NCBI GenBank assembly: GCA_038063855.1
Contig: JBBTUF010000065.1
Coordinates: forward strand, 1-25,777
DNA from: JBBTUF01 sp038063855
GTDB taxonomy: Bacteria > Patescibacteriota > Minisyncoccia > Ryanbacterales > GWA2-47-10b
Reading direction: 5' to 3'
Length of the DNA stretch: 25,777 nt
Positions 20,035-25,777 of the stretch are shown here, piece by piece (the stretch's first letter is position 1; each line of letters opens with the position of its first letter). Both the position numbers and the translations under genes were made by a program. The notes below the pieces were generated by a model that did no database searches, was not told the origin of the DNA, and saw only the letters and a list, made by a program, of their open reading frames with translations.

Positions 20035-20727
20035 ATGATTGATACCAGGCACAAAAATATCCTTGAAATGCTTGTGCGGGAATATATTAAGACTGCCGAG
20101 CCTGTTTCGAGCGAAAAAATCGCAAGTCGCATGCGTCATTCATTGAGTTCAGCGTCGGTGCGCACTATTTTTGCTGACTTAACGGAAGATGGCTATATTG
20201 AACAGCCCCACGTGTCGGGTGGACGCATACCGCGCTCTCGAGGATATCGTTTTTTTGTCGACGAATTACTCTCGGGTAGCGCGCGTGAGGCAATCATACC
20301 GCCGGCACTCTTGCGTCTTTGTGAAGAAGAGTCACTCATGCAAGAATCTATACAATCCCTTCAAGAAGAAATAGCGCATGAATTTCGAGTATTATCTCAG
20401 TTTGGCGCTACCATGCCGATTGGTTTCGATGAAATATTTGGAGAACCCGAATTTTCTGAACCATCGGTGGTAAAAGAATTTGGTCGGTTTCTCGATGAAT
20501 TCAATGGGTACCGCGAAGAGTATGATAATTTATTAGATCCAGGGTCGTATCAATTATTTATTGGAGACGAAAATAATATACAACCGCACAGTCGCATAAG
20601 CGTTGTCGTTGGAAAAAATACAGATGAGGATTTATTTTTTATTGCAGGTCCAACACGCATGCCCTATGATCTTATTATTGGTTTTATGAAAATATGGAAT
20701 AAAAAGCCTTTAAAAAAACGAAAATAA
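20035..20727 (+). CDS. hrcA: Heat-inducible transcription repressor HrcA, short form
   Basis: HrcA represses chaperone genes through CIRCE and is kept active by GroEL in well-studied species. The N-terminal winged helix is clear: ILEMLVREYIKTAEPVSSEK (9-28), LSSASVRTIFADLTEDGYIE (36-55) and QPHVSGGRIPRSRGYRFFVD (56-75). The protein has 230 residues against about 340 in typical HrcA. The central and C-terminal sensing and dimerisation region is therefore reduced, although an ISVVVGKN...FIAGPTRMPYD segment recalls the usual C-terminal GAF-like strands. The CIRCE-bearing promoter overlaps its own start, indicating autoregulation. grpE follows after four bases. Confidence 0.93.
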   Translation: MIDTRHKNILEMLVREYIKTAEPVSSEKIASRMRHSLSSASVRTIFADLTEDGYIEQPHVSGGRIPRSRGYRFFVDELLSGSAREAIIPPALLRLCEEESLMQESIQSLQEEIAHEFRVLSQFGATMPIGFDEIFGEPEFSEPSVVKEFGRFLDEFNGYREEYDNLLDPGSYQLFIGDENNIQPHSRISVVVGKNTDEDLFFIAGPTRMPYDLIIGFMKIWNKKPLKKRK

Positions 20728-20731
20728 TATT

Positions 20732-21247
20732 ATGGAAGATGAAATTGAAATTTTAGAAGATAACGCAGGATTCGCCGAAAAACTTTCAAAAATAAAGAAA
20801 GATTTGGAAGTATGCCGACAAGAAAAAGACGAGTATCTTGGTGGGTGGAAGCGCGCGAAAGCCGATTATATGAACGCAGAGCGAGAATTTAGTGCGCGAC
20901 TTGAAACAACAAATCAGTACGCTGAAACTCGCATACTAAAAGAATTACTCGAAGTAGCCGACGGTTTTGATAACGCATTTGCGCTTGATCCGCCAGAATC
21001 TCAATGGCTTGAAGGCGTAAGAAGAATATATAGCCAAATCGAGAAAATATTTTCAAAATATGGCGTGGTGAAAATGGTAACCAAAAATTCTGAATTTGAT
21101 CCATCTATCCATGAGGCTGTCGAAGTAGTAAAAACAGATCAAGAAAAAGATGACAACAAGGTAGTAGGTGAGGCGCAAGCAGGGTATATGATGGGAGATC
21201 GAGTATTGCGCCCCGCACGAGTAAAGGTCTCGAAATATGAAAAATAA
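20732..21247 (+). CDS. grpE: Nucleotide exchange factor GrpE
   Basis: Releases ADP from DnaK. The 171 residues have an acidic N-terminus and a long coiled-coil helix (about 15-65, with WKRAKADYMNAEREF equal to the family RxxADFxNYrkR region). A four-helix part LKELLEVADGFDNAF follows. The C-terminal beta domain holds KYGVVKM, FDPSIHEAVEVV (about 123-134) and GYMMGDRVLRPARVKVSK. It lies in the classic hrcA-grpE-dnaK order; dnaK starts 42 bases later. Confidence 0.96.
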   Translation: MEDEIEILEDNAGFAEKLSKIKKDLEVCRQEKDEYLGGWKRAKADYMNAEREFSARLETTNQYAETRILKELLEVADGFDNAFALDPPESQWLEGVRRIYSQIEKIFSKYGVVKMVTKNSEFDPSIHEAVEVVKTDQEKDDNKVVGEAQAGYMMGDRVLRPARVKVSKYEK

Positions 21248-21289
21248 ATGCCGTGGATTACAAGCAATAATTTATTAATAAAAAAATAT

Positions 21290-23191
21290 ATGAGTAAAAT
21301 ATTAGGAATTGATTTAGGAACTACAAACTCTGCAATGGCAGTTGTTGAAGGAGGTGAGCCTCGTATCGTAGAAAACAAAGAAGGTAATCGAACAACGCCG
21401 TCGATTGTTGCGTTATCAAAGGTAAGTGAACGACTCGTGGGATTACTCGCAAAAAGACAGGCAATTACAAATCCAAAGGGCACGATTTATTCAGCCAAGC
21501 GACTTATTGGACGTAAGTTTAAAGACAAAGAAGTGGAGCGCGACAAAGCATTGCTCCCATATCCACTACGCGAGTCTCAAAATGGCGGCGTAGAAATAGA
21601 AATGGGTGGTAAATGGTTGCGTCCCGAAGAAATTGCGGCAATGGTGTTGCAAAAATTAAAAGCCGACGCAGAAGAAAAGCTTGGAGGCCCAATTACTGAT
21701 GTTATCATTACGGTACCTGCATATTTTGATGATTCTCAGCGAAAAGCCACAAAAGATGCCGGTGAAATCGCGGGCTTTAATGTGCGCCGTATTCTTAACG
21801 AGCCTACTGCTGCGGCACTTGCCTACGGATTCAATAAAAAGAAAAACGAAAAAGTAGCCGTTTACGATTTTGGTGGCGGCACGTTTGATGTGTCAGTTTT
21901 AGAAATATCTGAAGATACGATTGAAGTAAAAGCGACGGGTGGGGATACTCACTTGGGTGGCGATGATTTTGATCAAAAAATTATTGAGTGGATTGTTGCA
22001 GAATTTAAAAAACAAAGTGGTATTGATATCGCACGCGATACGATGGCATTACAACGTCTCAAAGAAGCGGCAGAAAAAGCAAAACACGAACTCTCGACAA
22101 CTCTTGAGCATGAAATAAATATTCCATTTATTACGTCTGATGCGTCTGGCCCACAGCACTTACTTTTGAAATTTACTCGCGCAAAACTCGAAGAACTTGT
22201 TTCTTTATATATTGAAAAATCCGCTCAAATCACCGCACAAGTAGTAAAAGACGCTGGCTACACGATTGCTGACATCAATGAAGTAATTTTGGTTGGAGGG
22301 CAAACACGTATGCCTGCAATAGTTGAGGCTGTCAAAAAACTTTTTGGTCGTGAACCAAATCGTTCAATTAATCCCGACGAAGTTGTGGCGTTGGGCGCGG
22401 CAGTACAAGGCGGTATTTTGCAGGGCGATGTTAAAGATATCTTATTACTTGATGTAACACCGCTTTCACTCGGCCTTGAAACGTTTGGGGGCGTCTTTAC
22501 GCGCATTATTGAAAAAAATACTACAATACCAACTGCAAAAACTCAAGTTTTTTCAACTGCCGCTGACCAGCAAACATCGGTTGAAATTCATATCTTGCAG
22601 GGTGAACGTGAAATGGCAACTGGCAATAAAACGCTTGGACGATTTATTCTTGACGGCATACCGCCAGCACCTCGAGGTACGCCACAAGTAGAAGTTACAT
22701 TCGACATTGATGCGAACGGAATTTTATCAGTCAAGGCAAAAGATAAAGCAACGAGTAAAGAGCAGTCAGTTCGCATTGAAGCTTCGAGCGGTCTTTCAAA
22801 AGAAGAAGTCGAGCGCATGAAACAAGATGCCGCAGTACATGCTGATGAAGATAAGAAAAAACGTGAAATTATAGAGGCAAAAAATATTGCAGATACCATG
22901 ATATACACTACTGACAAGGCAATCCGAGATTCTGGCGATAAGATTCCAGCTGAAATCAAAACCGAGATCGAAAAGAAGAAAGCAGATCTTACGGAAGCGC
23001 TAAAAGGTGAGTCACTCGACGATATTAAGGCAAAAACGCAAGATTACTCTATTTCAGCTCAAAAAATTGGCGAATACCTTTATAAAAAAGACGCTCCTGG
23101 AGCAGAAACACCACCATCGCAGAATGAGCCACGCACAGTTGAACACGAGGAGATAAAAGACGATAATAAGGATAATGACGGAAAGAGCTAA
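21290..23191 (+). CDS. dnaK: Chaperone DnaK (Hsp70)
   Basis: An ATP-driven folding chaperone of 633 residues, near normal length. Signatures are KILGIDLGTTNSAMAV (3-18), DVIITVPAYFDDSQRKATKD, RRILNEPTAAALAYG, VAVYDFGGGTFDVSVLE and VILVGGQTRMPAIVEAV, then the linker DILLLDVTPLSLGLE before the substrate-binding domain. The lid ends in an acidic tail, DDNKDNDGKS, unlike the E. coli tail. The ATG at 21290 gives the family N-terminus; an in-frame ATG at 21248 would add 14 nonconserved residues. The 3' end overlaps a membrane protein gene by 17 bases. Confidence 0.97.
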   Translation: MSKILGIDLGTTNSAMAVVEGGEPRIVENKEGNRTTPSIVALSKVSERLVGLLAKRQAITNPKGTIYSAKRLIGRKFKDKEVERDKALLPYPLRESQNGGVEIEMGGKWLRPEEIAAMVLQKLKADAEEKLGGPITDVIITVPAYFDDSQRKATKDAGEIAGFNVRRILNEPTAAALAYGFNKKKNEKVAVYDFGGGTFDVSVLEISEDTIEVKATGGDTHLGGDDFDQKIIEWIVAEFKKQSGIDIARDTMALQRLKEAAEKAKHELSTTLEHEINIPFITSDASGPQHLLLKFTRAKLEELVSLYIEKSAQITAQVVKDAGYTIADINEVILVGGQTRMPAIVEAVKKLFGREPNRSINPDEVVALGAAVQGGILQGDVKDILLLDVTPLSLGLETFGGVFTRIIEKNTTIPTAKTQVFSTAADQQTSVEIHILQGEREMATGNKTLGRFILDGIPPAPRGTPQVEVTFDIDANGILSVKAKDKATSKEQSVRIEASSGLSKEEVERMKQDAAVHADEDKKKREIIEAKNIADTMIYTTDKAIRDSGDKIPAEIKTEIEKKKADLTEALKGESLDDIKAKTQDYSISAQKIGEYLYKKDAPGAETPPSQNEPRTVEHEEIKDDNKDNDGKS

Positions 23192-24116
23192 GCAACTTAC
23201 TCTTCTCGGATCGCTTTTTGTTACAGCAGTGTTTTTCTGGCTACTCGTATCAGCGCTTTTGCCAAGCCTACAGTGGGAATCTTCTGTGCTTCTGTGGAGT
23301 ACAGTAGTAGTTGGAACAATACTTGCTGTGTTGTGGGCATTGTCAGTTATTCTTGTTGAAAACGCCATGATGCTTATTTTAGTTTCGGCGGTCTCATCGT
23401 TTATTGGCGTGTTGTGGTTTTTAGATCCAATATTCATTGCTGCCGCCTCTATTTTATTTGTAGGCAGCATTATCGGATACTATCGAACATATTTTGCGGT
23501 ACAAAATACTCTTGATGGAAATCTTGCGCGCCCACTTCGCAAAGCAGTACCTTTGTTTGTCACCTGTCTTATCGCTGTATTCTCTACAGCATATTATATA
23601 AAAAATGCGTCTGTTGAGATTCAAGTAGAGAGCGTCATACCAGAAGCATATTTTATAAAAGCGGCAGAGTTTGCAGGGCCAACAATTAAAAACCTTGATC
23701 CTACATTTTTCTCAGCTATGACAATATCGGAATCTATTATTGCTCAAGTAAAAAAAGAATATCCGACTCTTACAAAAGAACAGGCGGCACTGGCAGTTGA
23801 TGAGAGCATTCAAAAATACTCCGAAAAACTTAAAATTCAAGTAAAGCCGACGGACACATATTTGCACGTATTGTATTTAACTGGCATGAGTATCGTGCAC
23901 GCGCAAGTAGATCCGTATAAACACGCATTTCCTAAAGTGTACGCAATAGCACTTTTCTTTACTTTGCGAATTTTGTCATTCCCGGTTTATTGGCTCGCAA
24001 TTTGGCTCGCAATAATAATTTTGCGAACTCTTCATCGCTTTGGTATAGTTGAATTGCGGGCAGTGCCTGCAACAATTCTTGCATATTCATTTTCACCTCC
24101 AAAAACAAAACAATGA
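23175..24116 (+). CDS. Multi-pass membrane protein embedded between dnaK and dnaJ
   Basis: An unrecognised 313-residue protein. Hydrophobic segments lie at about 8-28, 37-60, 64-81, 85-102 and 124-142, with a long one at 254-284 that may be one or two helices. Between the last two is a polar domain of about 110 residues (143-253) containing a Lys/Glu-rich helix (VKKEYPTLTKEQAALAVDES). This domain is probably outside if the N-terminus is inside. The gene overlaps dnaK by 17 bases and dnaJ by four (ATGA), so it is translated as part of the CIRCE/HrcA operon. A membrane-stress or protein-quality-control role is possible from context alone. No protease or transporter motif is visible. Confidence 0.82.
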   Translation: MTERAKQLTLLGSLFVTAVFFWLLVSALLPSLQWESSVLLWSTVVVGTILAVLWALSVILVENAMMLILVSAVSSFIGVLWFLDPIFIAAASILFVGSIIGYYRTYFAVQNTLDGNLARPLRKAVPLFVTCLIAVFSTAYYIKNASVEIQVESVIPEAYFIKAAEFAGPTIKNLDPTFFSAMTISESIIAQVKKEYPTLTKEQAALAVDESIQKYSEKLKIQVKPTDTYLHVLYLTGMSIVHAQVDPYKHAFPKVYAIALFFTLRILSFPVYWLAIWLAIIILRTLHRFGIVELRAVPATILAYSFSPPKTKQ

Positions 24117-25165
24117 AAGATTACTATACTATTTTAGGCGTTGCCCGGAATGCAACAAAAGACGATATCAAACGTGCGTATCGAAAGCTTGCGCATCAAT
24201 TTCATCCTGATAAAAAAGGTGGCGATGAAAGTAAATTTAAAGAAGTGAACGAAGCGTATCAAATTCTTTCAAACGATTCTAAACGTGCACAGTACGATAG
24301 ATTTGGCTCGGCAGGTCCCGAAATGGGTCAAGGTACTGCAGGGTGGGATTTTGGAAATTTTCAAGGATTTGAAAGTGCCGACATGGGTGATATCTTTGAA
24401 ACCTTTTTTGGTCGCGGAGCTGGTTTTGCAAACAACAACCACAAGCGTGGTCGCGATATTTCTATTGATATTGAGATTTCGTTTGCCGATGCTGTGTTTG
24501 GTACCGAGCGTCGCGTACTTATTCGTAAGCGCGCGCCGTGCGATAGTTGCAATGGAATAGGAAAAGAAAAAGATACCAAAGAAGTTTCATGTACTCGTTG
24601 TCATGGGTCAGGCACGATTCGAGATACAAAACAATCATTTTTTGGTTCATACACGCAAGTTGTTGAATGTTCTGCATGCCATGGCCGTGGGAAAATCCCC
24701 GAGCATAAATGTAGAACATGCCATGGAGATGAAGTCATAGTAAAAAGTGAGGAAATTCATATTGTGATACCAATGGGTATCGAAAATGGTGAAGTAGTAC
24801 GAATGGCAGGCAAGGGAGAGGCAGCGCGTGGCGCTGAAGTGGGAGATCTCTATGTAAAAGTGCGTGTATTGCCTCATACAACATTTCGCAGATCAAAAAC
24901 TGATTTGTATATGAAACTTGAAATACCACTTTCTTTTGCGTTAATGGGAGGTTCTCGTGATGTAGAAACGTTGGATGGTGCGATCAAAATGAAAATACCG
25001 CAAGGAGTTGCTGATGGCGAAGTACTACGGGTTGCAGGCAAAGGTGTACCGCGGGAAGATGGAAGCCGCGGAGATCTACTTGCTGAAGTAAAAATTAAAA
25101 TGCCAAAAAAGCTCTCGCCCGTACTCAAAAATCTAATTACCGAGCTTCAAAAAGAAGGTAATTAA
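24113..25165 (+). CDS. dnaJ: Co-chaperone DnaJ (Hsp40, type I)
   Basis: Stimulates the DnaK ATPase and delivers clients. The 350 residues contain a J domain (1-65, DYYTILGVARNATKDDIKRA, HPD at 31-33), a Gly/Phe-rich linker (about 65-110) and a zinc domain with eight Cys in four CxxC motifs (143/146, 160/163, 186/189, 200/203). Two beta-sandwich substrate domains follow (IVIPMGIENGEVVRMAGKGE and MKIPQGVADGEVLRVAGKGV). The fourth zinc repeat reads CRTCHGDE rather than CxxCxGxG, which is a minor change. It overlaps the upstream membrane protein gene by ATGA. The C-terminal tail is short. Confidence 0.96.
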   Translation: MKDYYTILGVARNATKDDIKRAYRKLAHQFHPDKKGGDESKFKEVNEAYQILSNDSKRAQYDRFGSAGPEMGQGTAGWDFGNFQGFESADMGDIFETFFGRGAGFANNNHKRGRDISIDIEISFADAVFGTERRVLIRKRAPCDSCNGIGKEKDTKEVSCTRCHGSGTIRDTKQSFFGSYTQVVECSACHGRGKIPEHKCRTCHGDEVIVKSEEIHIVIPMGIENGEVVRMAGKGEAARGAEVGDLYVKVRVLPHTTFRRSKTDLYMKLEIPLSFALMGGSRDVETLDGAIKMKIPQGVADGEVLRVAGKGVPREDGSRGDLLAEVKIKMPKKLSPVLKNLITELQKEGN

Positions 25166-25170
25166 ATTAT

Positions 25171-25674
25171 ATGGCGCCATATACTTCAAAGCTCGCCTTA
25201 GTTATTGGTAATCCTGCCGTTGACGTATTGATAATTATATTTTTCCTGGCAGCGGGTTTTTTGTGGGGGTTACTTGGTGGGAAATCAAAACTTCTTTCGT
25301 TTTTGTTTGCAACATATGTGGGGCTTTTTCTGAGCTCGCTTGTGTTTAAAATGCTCGATGAATATATGATTGCTCCAAAAAGCCAATACCGAAATATTGC
25401 CGTTTATTTTAGTATATTGATTGTGGTATTCATAATACTTGAGCGAATGGTATTGAGAATATTTTCTCGAGTTGGTTACCGGTGGTGGCAGGCGTTTTTA
25501 ATGAGCTTTTTGGCGGTTGGACTCTTTGTATCGGGCACTCTTGCCATAGTTTCTCTTAAAGGAATTCTGGTTATATCACCACTAACTCGATCGCTCTTTG
25601 TAGGTTCATCGGCATATTTGTTTTGGGTGGCCTCTCCACTTTTAGGATTACTTCTTGTATCAAGAGGAAAATAA
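25171..25674 (+). CDS. Four-helix membrane protein, possibly CvpA-like
   Basis: A 167-residue membrane protein. Hydrophobic segments lie at about 17-35, 40-62, 76-92 and 105-130, with a further one at 147-163. The N-terminal pattern VDVLIIIFFLAAGFLWGLLGGKSK (written here only to show spacing, about 18-41) recalls the CvpA family start: Asp, two hydrophobic turns, Gly, basic. That match is by eye and weak. It begins five bases after dnaJ, so it is probably the last gene of the heat-shock operon. No terminator is visible before the downstream tRNA. Confidence 0.65.
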   Translation: MAPYTSKLALVIGNPAVDVLIIIFFLAAGFLWGLLGGKSKLLSFLFATYVGLFLSSLVFKMLDEYMIAPKSQYRNIAVYFSILIVVFIILERMVLRIFSRVGYRWWQAFLMSFLAVGLFVSGTLAIVSLKGILVISPLTRSLFVGSSAYLFWVASPLLGLLLVSRGK

Positions 25675-25715
25675 CGCTAGTATAAGCCTCCATTTAAAAA
25701 AGTAGTGTCCTTGGT

Positions 25716-25777
25716 CCACCCGTAGCTCAGTCGGTAGAGCAGCTCCCTTTTAAGGAGATGGTCGCAGGTTCGATTCC
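25716..25777 (+). tRNA. tRNA-Lys(UUU), 3' end outside window
   Basis: Acceptor strand CCACCCG (25716-25722), TA at positions 8-9, D-arm GCTC...GAGC (25725-25740), and anticodon loop CTTTTAA (25747-25753) with anticodon TTT. The T-arm begins GCAGGTTCGATTCC and is cut by the window edge. The top anticodon-stem pair is a G-A mismatch (25742/25758). It is a likely substrate of the MnmA encoded upstream. Confidence 0.9.

Noticed and set aside
21248..21289. DnaK start 14 codons upstream
   Set aside because: The added residues have no DnaK counterpart; MSKILGIDLGTT is the family start.
1..25777. Alternative genetic code with TGA as glycine
   Set aside because: TGA ends several genes at sensible places (SET gene, ATP-grasp gene, mltG, the gene before dnaJ), and no conserved gene has an internal TGA.
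1..25777. CRISPR arrays, insertion sequences, or antisense genes opposite the conserved ones
   Set aside because: No spaced repeats or transposase motifs were seen, and open frames opposite the conserved genes show no family motifs.

Overview
The window reads as a compact, moderately AT-rich bacterial chromosome segment, most likely from a Patescibacteria/CPR (Parcubacteria-like) organism. This is inferred from: a short AlaS that ends right after its editing domain; paired FtsA/PilM-like and baseplate-J-like envelope genes; a short NAD-type malic enzyme and a bifunctional PGI/PMI; very tight gene packing; and few Shine-Dalgarno (SD) sequences. TGA acts as a stop and no conserved gene has an internal TGA, so the standard bacterial code fits. 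No CRISPR array, insertion sequence or prophage was seen, and no stretch over 300 bases lacks a gene.

Layout. 1-1829: end of pyrD and all of pyrC (pyrimidine synthesis), closed by a strong terminator. 1951-4144: tRNA-Ser(UGA), malic enzyme and PGI/PMI (central carbon). 4175-8070: an unusual set made of a SET-domain protein, two tandem GNAT-fold (DUF2156/Fem-like) paralogues and a PurD-like ATP-grasp enzyme, running by a 4-base overlap into mltG (peptidoglycan). 9051-9719, minus strand: a stand-alone tRNA-binding (Trbp111/MetG C-terminal) protein and a zinc-ribbon membrane protein. 9803-15177: mnmA, alaS, an FtsA/PilM-like ATPase and a baseplate-J-like membrane protein. 15184-19167: infA-rpmJ-rpsM-rpsK-rpsD-rpoA-rplQ-rplM-rpsI behind a near-consensus promoter. 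19204-19912: a heptad-repeat coiled-coil gene and a convergent small gene sharing a bidirectional terminator. 20035-25674: CIRCE-controlled hrcA-grpE-dnaK-(membrane protein)-dnaJ-(membrane protein). A partial tRNA-Lys(UUU) ends the window.

Three themes stand out. First, most transcription units appear to use promoters whose -10 box, often the extended TGn type, lies 6-17 bases before the ATG, implying leaderless or very short-leader mRNAs; this settles several start codons. Second, 4175-8070 is the best candidate for an undescribed system: the GNAT-fold proteins have the look of aminoacyl transferases, and the ATP-grasp protein has lost PurD signature residues. Third, core machinery has divergent residues: uS11 lacks the Asn that becomes isoaspartate in E. 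coli, RpoA lacks the alpha-CTD Arg that contacts UP elements, and HrcA and AlaS are short.
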